Of a DNA stretch of 64,000 bases, positions 47,026 to 57,321 are shown piece by piece (position 1 is the first letter of the stretch; the number at the start of each line of letters is the position of its first letter). The stretch is from positions 8,432,001 through 8,496,000 of the forward strand of contig NC_079877.1 in the NCBI RefSeq assembly GCF_029227915.1, written 5' to 3'. The notes beneath the pieces were generated by a model, which made no database searches, was not told the DNA's origin, and saw only the letters and a list, made by a program, of their open reading frames with translations. Made by a program: the position numbers and the translations under genes. Source of the stretch: Hydractinia symbiolongicarpus. Lineage: Eukaryota; Cnidaria; Hydrozoa; Anthoathecata; Hydractiniidae.

Positions 47026-47141
47026 GTCGGGATGGCCGAGCGGTCTAAGGCGCCAGACTCAAGACAAAATGTTCTTCCACTCATCGCGTGGAGAATTCTG
47101 GTCCTCGAATGAGGGCGTGGGTTCGAATCCCACTTCCGACA
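47026..47141 (+). tRNA. tRNA-Leu(CAA) with intron, unit 35
   Basis: Matches consensus. Confidence 0.95.
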
Positions 47142-47182
47142 ACTTTTCCCTGCCACACAAAATTTTAGGCCTAAAATGCAAG

Positions 47183-47276
47183 TCCACCGAGCCGGATTTG
47201 AACCAGCGACCTAAGGATGCCTGAGTGGTATAAGTTCGTCTACAGTCCTCCGCTCTACCAACTGAGCTATCGGTGG
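47183..47276 (-). tRNA. tRNA-Tyr(GTA) with intron, unit 35
   Basis: Matches consensus. Confidence 0.95.
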
Positions 47277-47369
47277 ATGTAGCATCGTACAGTTCTTGTG
47301 CAGGACTATGCAGGTCATGTCACGTTTGTAGTATGACGTGGTTTTTAAAATGATGCCATAGCTCGCACG

Positions 47370-47441
47370 TAGCAGAGGGTGGTTTCGATCCACCGACCTC
47401 TGGGTTATGGGCCCAGCACGCTTCCTCTGCGCCACTCTGCT
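47370..47441 (-). tRNA. Initiator tRNA-Met(CAT), unit 35
   Basis: Matches consensus. Confidence 0.95.
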
Positions 47442-47529
47442 GAAGGTAGGTAAGCTGAAATGTGTCTGATGTAAGGTGTAGTTTAGTATTGCGAACAGCA
47501 CTCGAACTATGACCTTTTTACTATTTCCA

Positions 47530-47602
47530 GGGGGAATAGCTCACATGGTAGAGCGCTCGCTTTGCATGCGAGAGGTACCGGGATCGATGCCCGGATCCTC
47601 CA
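47530..47602 (+). tRNA. tRNA-Ala(TGC), unit 35
   Basis: T7 to A, as unit 4. Confidence 0.88.
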
Positions 47603-47861
47603 AGACGATGTTTTTAATTTATTTATTTTTATACTAATTTCAGTAGTTGCCAATGGTCATAAGAGGATTTATGATGCTCCTAAGATTACCTGGTATTAAT
47701 AATAATAATAATAATACTAAACCGCGCTGCATATGTCTAGAGCATTTCTTGCTGTTTAATTTCGCATTGACAGTATACACTGTTCCAGCTTTTAACATGA
47801 TCGACCGTGTGGCAATCGGGCATTGACGCCATCGCGAACATATTATTTAAATATGAACTCG

Positions 47862-47933
47862 TCCTCGGTAGTATAGTGGTAAGTATCCCCGCCTGTCACG
47901 CGGGAGACCGGGGTTCGATTCCCCGCCGGGGAG
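47862..47933 (+). tRNA. tRNA-Asp(GTC), unit 35
   Basis: Matches consensus. Confidence 0.95.
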
Positions 47934-48006
47934 GTTCTTTTTATCTTGTCAATGTTTCGTTTCACGTCAGTAGCGTTCGCGGGACTGTCCGGGAATACAG
48001 ATTTAC

Positions 48007-48079
48007 GCCCGGTTAGCTCAGTCGGTAGAGCATCAGACTTTTAATCTGAGGGTCGCGGGTTCGAGTCCCTCATCGGGCG
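48007..48079 (+). tRNA. tRNA-Lys(TTT), unit 35
   Basis: Matches consensus. Confidence 0.95.
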
Positions 48080-48186
48080 TAACAATTATTTGGTACGATG
48101 GTGAACTAACTTTCACCACAATGTCTTGTCGAAAGATGATGAATAACGTAACATTTGCGGAGTGGCAAAGGCGAAGCAAACTTGAT

Positions 48187-48259
48187 GGGGAACTAGCTCA
48201 CATGGTAGAGCGCTCGCTTAGCATGCGAGAGGTACCGGGATCGATGCCCGGGTTCTCCA
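48187..48259 (+). tRNA. tRNA-Ala(AGC), unit 36
   Basis: G15 to C, as unit 34. Confidence 0.92.
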
Positions 48260-48327
48260 ATGCCTTTTCCATAGGCGTAAAATAAATGAAATTTGCGCAG
48301 AGCAATTTGCAGCAGCGTTCGTGTCAT

Positions 48328-48443
48328 GTCGGGATGGCCGAGCGGTCTAAGGCGCCAGACTCAAGACAAAATGTTCTTCCACTCATCGCGTGGAGAATTC
48401 TGGTCCTCGAATGAGGGCGTGGGTTCGAATCCCACTTCCGACA
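48328..48443 (+). tRNA. tRNA-Leu(CAA) with intron, unit 36
   Basis: Matches consensus. Confidence 0.95.
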
Positions 48444-48484
48444 ACTTTTCCCTGCCACACAAAATTTTAGGCCTAAAATGCAAG

Positions 48485-48578
48485 TCCACCGAGTCGGATT
48501 TGAACCAGCGACCTAAGAATGCCTGAGTGGTATAAGTTTGTCTACAGTCCTCCGCTCAACCAACTGAGCTATCGGTGG
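48485..48578 (-). tRNA. tRNA-Tyr(GTA) with intron, unit 36
   Basis: Same four changes as unit 34, at 48494, 48518, 48539 and 48558. Confidence 0.85.
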
Positions 48579-48671
48579 ATGTAGCAACGTACAGTTCTTG
48601 TGCAGGACTATGCAGGTCATGTCACGTTTGTAGTATGACGTGGTTTTTAAAATGATGCGATAGCTCGCACG

Positions 48672-48743
48672 TAGCAGAGGGTGGTTTCGATCCACCGACC
48701 TCTGGGTTATGGGCCCAGCACGCTTCCTCTGCGCCACTCTGCT
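48672..48743 (-). tRNA. Initiator tRNA-Met(CAT), unit 36
   Basis: Matches consensus. Confidence 0.95.
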
Positions 48744-48831
48744 GAAGGTAGGTAAGCTGAAATGTGTCTGATGTAAGGTGTAGTTTAGTATTGCGAACAG
48801 CACTCGAACTATGACCTTTTTACCATTTCCA

Positions 48832-48904
48832 GGGGGATTAGCTCACATGGTAGAGCGCTCGCTTTGCATGCGAGAGGTACCGGGATCGATGCCCGGATCC
48901 TCCA
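48832..48904 (+). tRNA. tRNA-Ala(TGC), unit 36
   Basis: Matches consensus. Confidence 0.95.
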
Positions 48905-49166
48905 AGACGATGTTTTTAATTTATTTATTTTTATACTAATTTCAGTAGTTGCCAATGGTCATAAGAGGATTTATGATGCTCCTAAGATTACCTGGTATTA
49001 ATAATAATAATAATAATAATACTAAACCGCGCTGCATTTGTCTAGAGCATTTCTTGCTGTTTAATTTCGCATTGACAGTACACACAGTTTCAGCTTTTAA
49101 CATGATCGACCGTGTGGCATTCGGGCATTGACGCCATCGCGAACATATTATTTAAATATGAACTCG

Positions 49167-49238
49167 TCCTCGGTAGTATAGTGGTAAGTATCCCCGCCTG
49201 TCACGCGGGAGACCGGGGTTCGATTCCCCGCCGGGGAG
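49167..49238 (+). tRNA. tRNA-Asp(GTC), unit 36
   Basis: Matches consensus. Confidence 0.95.
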
Positions 49239-49311
49239 GTTCTTTTTATCTTGTCAATGTTTCGTTTCACGTCAGTAGCGTTCGCGGGACTGTCCGGGAA
49301 TACAGATTTAC

Positions 49312-49384
49312 GCCCGGTTAGCTCAGTCGGTAGAGCATCAGACTTTTAATCTGAGGGTCGCGGGTTCGAGTCCCTCATCGGGCG
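49312..49384 (+). tRNA. tRNA-Lys(TTT), unit 36
   Basis: Matches consensus. Confidence 0.95.
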
Positions 49385-49491
49385 TAACAATTATTTGGTA
49401 CGATGGTGAACTAACTTTCACCACAATGTCTTGTCGAAAGAGGATGAATAACGTAACATTTGCGGAGTGGCAAAGGCGAAGAAAACTTGAT

Positions 49492-49564
49492 GGGGAACAA
49501 GCTCAGATGGTAGAGCGCTCGCTTAGCATGCGAGAGGTACCGGGATCGATGCCCGGGTTCTCCA
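49492..49564 (+). tRNA. tRNA-Ala(AGC), unit 37
   Basis: T8 to A, as unit 35. Confidence 0.83.
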
Positions 49565-49632
49565 ATGCTTTTTCCATAGGCGTAAAATAAATGAAATTTG
49601 CGCAGAGCAATTTGCAGCAGCGTTCGTGTCAT

Positions 49633-49748
49633 GTCGGGATGGCCGAGCGGTCTAAGGCGCCAGACTCAAGACAAAATGTTCTTCCACTCATCGCGTGGAG
49701 AATTCTGGTCCTCGAATGAGGGCGTGGGTTCGAATCCCACTTCCGACA
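49633..49748 (+). tRNA. tRNA-Leu(CAA) with intron, unit 37
   Basis: Matches consensus. Confidence 0.95.
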
Positions 49749-49789
49749 ACTTTTCCCTGCCACACAAAATTTTAGGCCTAAAATGCAAG

Positions 49790-49883
49790 TCCACCGAGCC
49801 GGATTTGAACCAGCGACCTAAGGATGCCTGAGTGGTATAAGTTCGTCTACAGTCCTCCGCTCTACCAACTGAGCTATCGGTGG
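49790..49883 (-). tRNA. tRNA-Tyr(GTA) with intron, unit 37
   Basis: Matches consensus. Confidence 0.95.
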
Positions 49884-49976
49884 ATGTAGCATCGTACAGT
49901 TCTTGTGCAGGACTATGCAGGTCATGTCACGTTTGTAGTATGACGTGGTTTTTAAAATGATGCGATAGCTCGCACG

Positions 49977-50048
49977 TAGCAGAGGGTGGTTTCGATCCAC
50001 CGACCTCTGGGTTATGGGCCCAGCACGCTTCCTCTGCGCCACTCTGCT
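49977..50048 (-). tRNA. Initiator tRNA-Met(CAT), unit 37
   Basis: Matches consensus. Confidence 0.95.
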
Positions 50049-50136
50049 GAAGGTAGGTAAGCTGAAATGTGTCTGATGTAAGGTGTAGTTTAGTATTGCG
50101 AACAGCACTAAAACTATGACCTTTTTACCATTTCCT

Positions 50137-50209
50137 GGGGGATTAGCTCACATGGTAGAGCGCTCGCTTTGCATGCGAGAGGTACCGGGATCGATGCCCG
50201 GATCCTCCA
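50137..50209 (+). tRNA. tRNA-Ala(TGC), unit 37
   Basis: Matches consensus; the base just upstream is T instead of A. Confidence 0.95.
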
Positions 50210-50468
50210 AGACGATGTTTTTAATTTATTTATTTTTATACTAATTTCAGTAGTTGCCAATGGTCATAAGAGGATTTATGATGCTCCTAAGATTACCTGG
50301 TATTAATAATAATAATAATAATACTAAACCGCGCTGCTTATGTCTAGAGCATTTCTTGCTGTTTAATTTCGCATTGACAGTATACACAGTTTCAGCTTTT
50401 AACATGATCGACCGTGTGGCATTCGGGCATTGACGCCATCGCGAACATATTATTTAAATATGAACTCG

Positions 50469-50540
50469 TCCTCGGTAGTATAGTGGTAAGTATCCCCGCC
50501 TGTCACGCGGGAGACCGGGGTTCGATTCCCCGCCGGGGAG
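50469..50540 (+). tRNA. tRNA-Asp(GTC), unit 37
   Basis: Matches consensus. Confidence 0.95.
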
Positions 50541-50613
50541 GTTCTTTTTATCTTGTCAATGTTTCGTTTCACGTCAGTAGCGTTCGCGGGACTGTCCGGG
50601 AATACAGATTTAC

Positions 50614-50686
50614 GCCCGGTTAGCTCAGTCGGTAGAGCATCAGACTTTTAATCTGAGGGTCGCGGGTTCGAGTCCCTCATCGGGCG
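50614..50686 (+). tRNA. tRNA-Lys(TTT), unit 37
   Basis: Matches consensus. Confidence 0.95.
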
Positions 50687-50793
50687 TAACAATTATTTGG
50701 TACGATGGTGAACTAACTTTCACCACAATGTCTTGTCGAAAGAGGATGAATAACGTAACATTTGCGGAGTGGCAAAGGCGAAGAAAACTTGAT

Positions 50794-50866
50794 GGGGAAC
50801 AAGCTCAGATGGTAGAGCGCTCGCTTAGCATGCGAGAGGTACCGGGATCGATGCCCGGGTTCTCCA
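50794..50866 (+). tRNA. tRNA-Ala(AGC), unit 38
   Basis: T8 to A, as units 35 and 37. Confidence 0.83.
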
Positions 50867-50934
50867 ATGCCTTTTCCATAGGCGTAAAATAAATGAAATT
50901 TGCGCAGAGCAATTTGCAGCAGCGTTCGTGTCAT

Positions 50935-51050
50935 GTCGGGATGGCCGAGCGGTCTAAGGCGCCAGACTCAAGACAAAATGTTCTTCCACTCATCGCGTGG
51001 AGAATTCTGGTCCTCGAATGAGGGCGTGGGTTCGAATCCCACTTCCGACA
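50935..51050 (+). tRNA. tRNA-Leu(CAA) with intron, unit 38
   Basis: Matches consensus. Confidence 0.95.
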
Positions 51051-51091
51051 ACTTTTCCCTGCCACACAAAATTTTAGGCCTAAAATGCAAG

Positions 51092-51185
51092 TCCACCGAG
51101 CCGGATTTGAACCAGCGACCTAAGGATGCCTGAGTGGTATAAGTTCGTCTACAGTCCTCCGCTCTACCAACTGAGCTATCGGTGG
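51092..51185 (-). tRNA. tRNA-Tyr(GTA) with intron, unit 38
   Basis: Matches consensus. Confidence 0.95.
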
Positions 51186-51278
51186 ATGTAGCATCGTACA
51201 GTTCTTGTGCAGGACTATGCAGGTCATGTCACGTTTGTAGTATGACGTGGTTTTTAAAATGATGCGATAGCTCGCACG

Positions 51279-51350
51279 TAGCAGAGGGTGGTTTCGATCC
51301 ACCGACCTCTGGGTTATGGGCCCAGCACGCTTCCTCTGCGCCACTCTGCT
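51279..51350 (-). tRNA. Initiator tRNA-Met(CAT), unit 38
   Basis: Matches consensus. Confidence 0.95.
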
Positions 51351-51438
51351 GAAGGTAGGTAAGCTGAAATGTGTCTGATGTAAGGTGTAGTTTAGTATTG
51401 CGAACAGCACTCGAACTATGACCTTTTTACCATTTCCA

Positions 51439-51511
51439 GGGGGATTAGCTCACATGGTAGAGCGCTCGCTTTGCATGCGAGAGGTACCGGGATCGATGCC
51501 CGGATCCTCCA
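51439..51511 (+). tRNA. tRNA-Ala(TGC), unit 38
   Basis: Matches consensus. Confidence 0.95.
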
Positions 51512-51770
51512 AGACGATGTTTTTAATGTATTTATTTTTATACTAATTTCAGTAGTTGCCAATGGTCATAAGAGGATTTATGATGCTCCTAAGATTACCT
51601 GGTATTAATAATAATAATAATAATACTAAACCGCGCTGCATATGTCTAGAGCATTTCTTGCTGTTTAATTTTGCATTGACAGTATACACAGTTTCAGCTT
51701 TTAACATGATCGACCGTGTGGCATTCGGGCATTGACGCCATCGCGAACATATTATTTAAATATGAACTCG

Positions 51771-51842
51771 TCCTCGGTAGTATAGTGGTAAGTATCCCCG
51801 CCTGTCACGCGGGAGACCGGGCTTCGATTCCCCGCCGGGGAG
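51771..51842 (+). tRNA. tRNA-Asp(GTC), unit 38
   Basis: Invariant G53 of box B changed to C at 51822. Confidence 0.83.
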
Positions 51843-51915
51843 GTTCTTTTTATCTTGTCAATGTTTCGTTTCACGTCAGTAGCGTTCGCGGGACTGTCCG
51901 GGAATACAGATTTAC

Positions 51916-51988
51916 GCCCGGTTAGCTCAGTCGGTAGAGCATCAGACTTTTAATCTGAGGGTCGCGGGTTCGAGTCCCTCATCGGGCG
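51916..51988 (+). tRNA. tRNA-Lys(TTT), unit 38
   Basis: Matches consensus. Confidence 0.95.
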
Positions 51989-52095
51989 TAACAATTATTT
52001 GGTACGATGGTGAACTAACTTTCACCACAATGTCTTGTCGAAAGAGGATGAATAACGTAACATTTGCGGAGTGGCAAAGGCGAAGCAAACTTGAT

Positions 52096-52168
52096 GGGGA
52101 ACTAGCTCAGATGGTAGAGCGCTCGCTTAGCATGCGAGAGGTACCGGGATCGATGCCCGGGTTCTCCA
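52096..52168 (+). tRNA. tRNA-Ala(AGC), unit 39
   Basis: Matches consensus. Confidence 0.95.
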
Positions 52169-52236
52169 ATGCCTTTTCCATAGGCGTAAAATAAATGAAA
52201 TTTGCGCAGAGCAATCTGCAGCAGCGTTCGTGTCAT

Positions 52237-52352
52237 GTCGGGATGGCCGAGCGGTCTAAGGCGCCAGACTCAAGACAAAATGTTCTTCCACTCATCGCGT
52301 GGAGAATTCTGGTCCTCGAATGAGGGCGTGGGTTCGAATCCCACTTCCGACA
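52237..52352 (+). tRNA. tRNA-Leu(CAA) with intron, unit 39
   Basis: Matches consensus. Confidence 0.95.
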
Positions 52353-52393
52353 ACTTTTCCCTGCCACACAAAATTTTAGGCCTAAAATGCAAG

Positions 52394-52487
52394 TCCACCG
52401 AGCCGGATTTGAACCAGCGACCTAAGGATGCCTGAGTGGTATAAGTTCGTCTACAGTCCTCCGCTCTACCAACTGAGCTATCGGTGG
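52394..52487 (-). tRNA. tRNA-Tyr(GTA) with intron, unit 39
   Basis: Matches consensus. Confidence 0.95.
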
Positions 52488-52580
52488 ATGTAGCATCGTA
52501 CAGTTCTTGTGCAGGACTATGCAGGTCATGTCACGTTTGTAGTATGACGTGGTTTTTAAAATGATGCGATAGCTCGCACG

Positions 52581-52652
52581 TAGCAGAGGGTGGTTTCGAT
52601 CCACTGACCTCTGGGTTATGGGCCCAGCACGCTTCCTCTGCGCCACTCTGCT
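52581..52652 (-). tRNA. Initiator tRNA-Met(CAT), unit 39
   Basis: G49 to A (plus-strand T52605), as unit 3. Confidence 0.88.
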
Positions 52653-52740
52653 GAAGGCAGGTAAGCTGAAATGTGTCTGATGTAAGGTGTAGTTTAGTAT
52701 TGCGAACAGCACTCGAACTATGACCTTTTTACCATTTCCA

Positions 52741-52813
52741 GGGGGATTAGCTCACATGGTAGAGCGCTCGCTTTGCATGCGAGAGGTACCGGGATCGAAG
52801 CCCGGATCCTCCA
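52741..52813 (+). tRNA. tRNA-Ala(TGC), unit 39
   Basis: T-loop T59 to A at 52799. Confidence 0.92.
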
Positions 52814-53075
52814 AGACGATGTTTTTAATTTATTTATTTTTATACTAATTTCAGTAGTTGCCAATGGTCATAAGAGGATTTATGATGCTCCTAAGATTAC
52901 CTGGTATTAATAATAATAATAATAATAATACTAAACCGCGCTGCATATGTCTAGAGCATTTCTTGCTGTTTAATTTCGCATTGACAGTATACACAGTTTC
53001 AGCTTTTAACATGATCGACCGTGTGGCATTCGGGCATTGACGCCATCGCGAACATATTATTTAAATATGAACTCG

Positions 53076-53147
53076 TCCTCGGTAGTATAGTGGTAAGTAT
53101 CCCCGCCTGTCACGCGGGAGACCGGGGTTCGATTCCCCACTGGGGAG
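53076..53147 (+). tRNA. tRNA-Asp(GTC), unit 39
   Basis: G65 to A (53139, C-A mismatch) and C67 to T (53141, G-T wobble). Confidence 0.87.
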
Positions 53148-53220
53148 GTTCTTTTTATCTTGTCAATGTTTCGTTTCACGTCAGTAGCGTTCGCGGGACT
53201 GTCCGGGAATACAGATTTAC

Positions 53221-53293
53221 GCCCGGTTAGCTCAGTCGGTAGAGCATCAGACTTTTAATCTGAGGGTCGCGGGTTCGAGTCCCTCATCGGGCG
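53221..53293 (+). tRNA. tRNA-Lys(TTT), unit 39
   Basis: Matches consensus. Confidence 0.95.
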
Positions 53294-53400
53294 TAACAAT
53301 TATTTGGTACGATGGTGAACTAACTTTCACCACAATGTCTTGTCGAAAGAGGATGAATAACGTAACATTTGCGGAGTGGCAAAGGCGAAGCAAACTTGAT

Positions 53401-53473
53401 GGGGAACTAGCTCAGATGGTAGAGCGCTCGCTTAGCATGCGAGAGGTACCGGGATCGATGCCCGGGTTCTCCA
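53401..53473 (+). tRNA. tRNA-Ala(AGC), unit 40
   Basis: Matches consensus. Confidence 0.95.
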
Positions 53474-53541
53474 ATGCCTTTTCCATAGGCGTAAAATAAA
53501 TGAAATTTGCGCAGAGCAATTTGCAGCAGCGTTCGTGTCAT

Positions 53542-53657
53542 GTCGGGATGGCCGAGCGGTCTAAGGCGCCAGACTCAAGACAAAATGTTCTTCCACTCAT
53601 CGCGTGGAGAATTCTGGTCCTCGAATGAGGGCGTGGGTTCGAATCCCACTTCCGACA
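53542..53657 (+). tRNA. tRNA-Leu(CAA) with intron, unit 40
   Basis: Matches consensus. Confidence 0.95.
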
Positions 53658-53698
53658 ACTTTTCCCTGCCACACAAAATTTTAGGCCTAAAATGCAAG

Positions 53699-53792
53699 TC
53701 CACCGAGCCGGATTTGAACCAGCGACCTAAGGATGCCTGAGTGGTATAAGTTCGTCTACAGTCCTCCGCTCTACCAACTGAGCTATCGGTGG
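53699..53792 (-). tRNA. tRNA-Tyr(GTA) with intron, unit 40
   Basis: Matches consensus. Confidence 0.95.
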
Positions 53793-53885
53793 ATGTAGCA
53801 TCGTACAGTTCTTGTGCAGGACTATGCAGGTCATGTCACGTTTGTAGTATGACGTGGTTTTTAAAATGATGCGATAGCTCGCACG

Positions 53886-53957
53886 TAGCAGAGGGTGGTT
53901 TCGATCCACCGACCTCTGGGTTATGGGCCCAGCACGCTTCCTCTGCGCCACTCTGCT
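53886..53957 (-). tRNA. Initiator tRNA-Met(CAT), unit 40
   Basis: Matches consensus. Confidence 0.95.
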
Positions 53958-54045
53958 GAAGGTAGGTAAGCTGAAATGTGTCTGATGTAAGGTGTAGTTT
54001 AGTATTGCGAACAGCACTCGAACTATGACCTTTTTACCATTTCCA

Positions 54046-54118
54046 GGGGGATTAGCTCACATGGTAGAGCGCTCGCTTTGCATGCGAGACGTACCGGGAT
54101 CGATGCCCGGATCCTCCA
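54046..54118 (+). tRNA. tRNA-Ala(TGC), unit 40
   Basis: G45 to C at 54090 in the variable loop. Confidence 0.92.
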
Positions 54119-54210
54119 AGACGATGTTTTTAATTTATTTATTTTTATACTAATTTCAGTAGTTGCCAATGGTCATAAGAGGATTTATGATGCTCCTAAG
54201 ATTACCTGGT

Positions 54211-54212
<2 letters not shown>

Positions 54213-54239
<27 letters not shown>
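54213..54239 (+). repeat. (TAA)9 microsatellite, unit 40
   Basis: Second-longest TAA tract, after unit 2. Confidence 0.95.
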
Positions 54240-54243
<4 letters not shown>

Positions 54244-54386
54244 AAACCGCACTGCATATGTCTAGAGCATTTCTTGCTGTTTAATTTCGCATTGACAGTA
54301 TACACAGTTTCATCTTTTAACATGATCGACCGTGTGGCATTCGGGCATTGACGCCATCGCGAACATATTATTTAAATATGAACTCG

Positions 54387-54458
54387 TCCTCGGTAGTATA
54401 GTGGTAAGTATCCCCGCCTGTCACGCGGGAGACCGGGGTTCGATTCCCCGCCGGGGAG
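54387..54458 (+). tRNA. tRNA-Asp(GTC), unit 40
   Basis: Matches consensus. Confidence 0.95.
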
Positions 54459-54531
54459 GTTCTTTTTATCTTGTCAATGTTTCGTTTCACGTCAGTAGCG
54501 TTCGCGGGACTGTCCGGGAATACAGATTTAC

Positions 54532-54604
54532 GCCCGGTTAGCTCAGTCGGTAGAGCATCAGACTTTTAATCTGAGGGTCGCGGGTTCGAGTCCCTCATCG
54601 GGCG
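54532..54604 (+). tRNA. tRNA-Lys(TTT), unit 40
   Basis: Matches consensus. Confidence 0.95.
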
Positions 54605-54711
54605 TAACAATTATTTGGTACGATGGTGAACTAACTTTCACCACAATGTCTTGTCGAAAGAGGATGAATAACGTAACATTTGCGGAGTGGCAAAGGCGAA
54701 GCAAACTTGAT

Positions 54712-54784
54712 GGGGAACTAGCTCAGATGGTAGAGCGCTCGCTTAGCATGCGAGAGGTACCGGGATCGATGCCCGGGTTCTCCA
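54712..54784 (+). tRNA. tRNA-Ala(AGC), unit 41
   Basis: Matches consensus. Confidence 0.95.
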
Positions 54785-54852
54785 ATGCCTTTTCCATAGG
54801 CGTAAAATAAATGAAATTTGCGCAGAGCAATTTGCAGCAGCGTTCGTGTCAT

Positions 54853-54968
54853 GTCGGGATGGCCGAGCGGTCTAAGGCGCCAGACTCAAGACAAAATGTT
54901 CTTCCACTCATCGCGTGGAGAATTCTGGTCCTCGAATGAGGGCGTGGGTTCGAATCCCACTTCCGACA
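54853..54968 (+). tRNA. tRNA-Leu(CAA) with intron, unit 41
   Basis: Matches consensus. Confidence 0.95.
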
Positions 54969-55009
54969 ACTTTTCCCTGCCACACAAAATTTTAGGCCTA
55001 AAATGCAAG

Positions 55010-55103
55010 TCCACCGAGCCGGATTTGAACCAGCGACCTAAGGATGCCTGAGTGGTATAAGTTCGTCTACAGTCCTCCGCTCTACCAACTGAGCTATCGG
55101 TGG
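55010..55103 (-). tRNA. tRNA-Tyr(GTA) with intron, unit 41
   Basis: Matches consensus. Confidence 0.95.
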
Positions 55104-55196
55104 ATGTAGCATCGTACAGTTCTTGTGCAGGACTATGCAGGTCATGTCACGTTTGTAGTATGACGTGGTTTTTAAAATGATGCGATAGCTCGCACG

Positions 55197-55268
55197 TAGC
55201 AGAGGGTGGTTTCGATCCACCGACCTCTGGGTTATGGGCCCAGCACGCTTCCTCTGCGCCACTCTGCT
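55197..55268 (-). tRNA. Initiator tRNA-Met(CAT), unit 41
   Basis: Matches consensus. Confidence 0.95.
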
Positions 55269-55356
55269 GAAGGTAGGTAAGCTGAAATGTGTCTGATGTA
55301 AGGTGTAGTTTAGTATTGCGAACAGCACTCGAACTATGACCTTTTTACCATTTCCA

Positions 55357-55429
55357 GGGGGATTAGCTCACATGGTAGAGCGCTCGCTTTGCATGCGAGA
55401 GGTACCGGGATCGATGCCCGGATCCTCCA
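55357..55429 (+). tRNA. tRNA-Ala(TGC), unit 41
   Basis: Matches consensus. Confidence 0.95.
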
Positions 55430-55691
55430 AGACGATGTTTTTAATTTATTTATTTTTATACTAATTTCAGTAGTTGCCAATGGTCATAAGAGGATTTATG
55501 ATGCTCCTAAGATTACCTGGTATTAATAATAATAATAATAATAATAATAAACCGCGCTGCATATGTCTAGAGCATTTCTTGCTGTTTAATTTCGCATTGA
55601 CAGTATACACAGTTTCAGCTTTTAACATGATCGACCGTGTGGCATTCGGGCATTGACGCCATCGCGAACATATTATTTAAATATGAACACG

Positions 55692-55763
55692 TCCTCGGTA
55701 GTATAGTGGTAAGTATCCCCGCCTGTCACGCGGGAGACCGGGGTTCGATTCCCCGCCGGGGAG
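55692..55763 (+). tRNA. tRNA-Asp(GTC), unit 41
   Basis: Matches consensus; upstream GAACACG variant is shared with unit 42. Confidence 0.95.
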
Positions 55764-55836
55764 GTTCTTTTTATCTTGTCAATGTTTCGTTTCACGTCAG
55801 TAGCGTTCGCGGGACTGTCCGGGAATACAGATTTAC

Positions 55837-55909
55837 GCCCGGTTAGCTCAGTCGGTAGAGCATCAGACTTTTAATCTGAGGGTCGCGGGTTCGAGTCCCT
55901 CATCGGGCG
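55837..55909 (+). tRNA. tRNA-Lys(TTT), unit 41
   Basis: Matches consensus. Confidence 0.95.
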
Positions 55910-56016
55910 TAACAATTATTTGGTACGATGGTGAACTAACTTTCACCACAATGTCTTGTCGAAAGAGGATGAATAACGTAACATTTGCGGAGTGGCAAAG
56001 GCGAAGCAAACTTGAT

Positions 56017-56089
56017 GGGGAACTAGCTCAGATGGTAGAGCGCTCGCTTAGCATGCGAGAGGTACCGGGATCGATGCCCGGGTTCTCCA
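56017..56089 (+). tRNA. tRNA-Ala(AGC), unit 42
   Basis: Matches consensus. Confidence 0.95.
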
Positions 56090-56157
56090 ATGCCTTTTCC
56101 ATAGGCGTAAAATAAATGAAATTTGCGCAGAGCAATTTGCAGCAGCGTTCGTGTCAT

Positions 56158-56273
56158 GTCGGGATGGCCGAGCGGTCTAAGGCGCCAGACTCAAGACAAA
56201 ATGTTCTTCCACTCATCGCGTGGAGAATTCTGGTCCTCGAATGAGGGCGTGGGTTCGAATCCCACTTCCGACA
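56158..56273 (+). tRNA. tRNA-Leu(CAA) with intron, unit 42
   Basis: Matches consensus. Confidence 0.95.
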
Positions 56274-56314
56274 ACTTTTCCCTGCCACACAAAATTTTAG
56301 GCCTAAAATGCAAG

Positions 56315-56408
56315 TCCACCGAGCCGGATTTGAACCAGCGACCTAAGGATGCCTGAGTGGTATAAGTTCGTCTACAGTCCTCCGCTCTACCAACTGAGCT
56401 ATCGGTGG
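56315..56408 (-). tRNA. tRNA-Tyr(GTA) with intron, unit 42
   Basis: Matches consensus. Confidence 0.95.
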
Positions 56409-56501
56409 ATGTAGCATCGTACAGTTCTTGTGCAGGACTATGCAGGTCATGTCACGTTTGTAGTATGACGTGGTTTTTAAAATGATGCGATAGCTCGCAC
56501 G

Positions 56502-56573
56502 TAGCAGAGGGTGGTTTCGATCCACCGACCTCTGGGTTATGGGCCCAGCACGCTTCCTCTGCGCCACTCTGCT
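56502..56573 (-). tRNA. Initiator tRNA-Met(CAT), unit 42
   Basis: Matches consensus. Confidence 0.95.
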
Positions 56574-56661
56574 GAAGGTAGGTAAGCTGAAATGTGTCTG
56601 ATGTAAGGTGTAGTTTAGTATTGCGAACAGCACTCGAACTATGACCTTTTTACCATTTCCA

Positions 56662-56734
56662 GGGGGATTAGCTCACATGGTAGAGCGCTCGCTTTGCATG
56701 CGAGAGGTACCGGGATCGATGCCCGGATCCTCCA
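56662..56734 (+). tRNA. tRNA-Ala(TGC), unit 42
   Basis: Matches consensus. Confidence 0.95.
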
Positions 56735-56996
56735 AGACGATGTTTTTAATTTATTTATTTTTATACTAATTTCAGTAGTTGCCAATGGTCATAAGAGGAT
56801 TTATGATGCTCCTAAGATTACCTGGTATTAATAATAATAATAATAATAATACTAAACCGCGCTGCATATGTCTAGAGCATTTCTTGCTGTTTAATTTCGC
56901 ATTGACAGTATACACAGTTTCAGCTTTTAACATGATCGACCGTGTGGCATTCGGGCATTGACGCCATCGCGAACATATTATTTAAATATGAACACG

Positions 56997-57068
56997 TCCT
57001 CGGTAGTATAGTGGTAAGTATCCCCGCCTGTCACGCGGGAGACCGGGGTTCGATTCCCCGCCGGGGAG
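56997..57068 (+). tRNA. tRNA-Asp(GTC), unit 42
   Basis: Matches consensus. Confidence 0.95.
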
Positions 57069-57141
57069 GTTCTTTTTATCTTGTCAATGTTTCGTTTCAC
57101 GTCAGTGGCGTTCGCGGGACTGTCCGGGAATACAGATTTAC

Positions 57142-57214
57142 GCCCGGTTAGCTCAGTCGGTAGAGCATCAGACTTTTAATCTGAGGGTCGCGGGTTCGAG
57201 TCCCTCATCGGGCG
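57142..57214 (+). tRNA. tRNA-Lys(TTT), unit 42
   Basis: Matches consensus. Confidence 0.95.
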
Positions 57215-57321
57215 TAACAATTATTTGGTACGATGGTGAACTAACTTTCACCACAATGTCTTGTCGAAAGAGGATGAATAACGTAACATTTGCGGAGTGG
57301 CAAAGGCGAAGCAAACTTGAT

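Larger units (their letters stand above)
45580..50793. repeat. Two-unit higher-order repeat, units 34 to 37
   Basis: Units 34 and 36 share Ala G15 to C and four Tyr substitutions. Units 35 and 37 share Ala T8 to A plus a GAAGAAAACTTG spacer variant. The period is 2607 bp. Confidence 0.92.
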
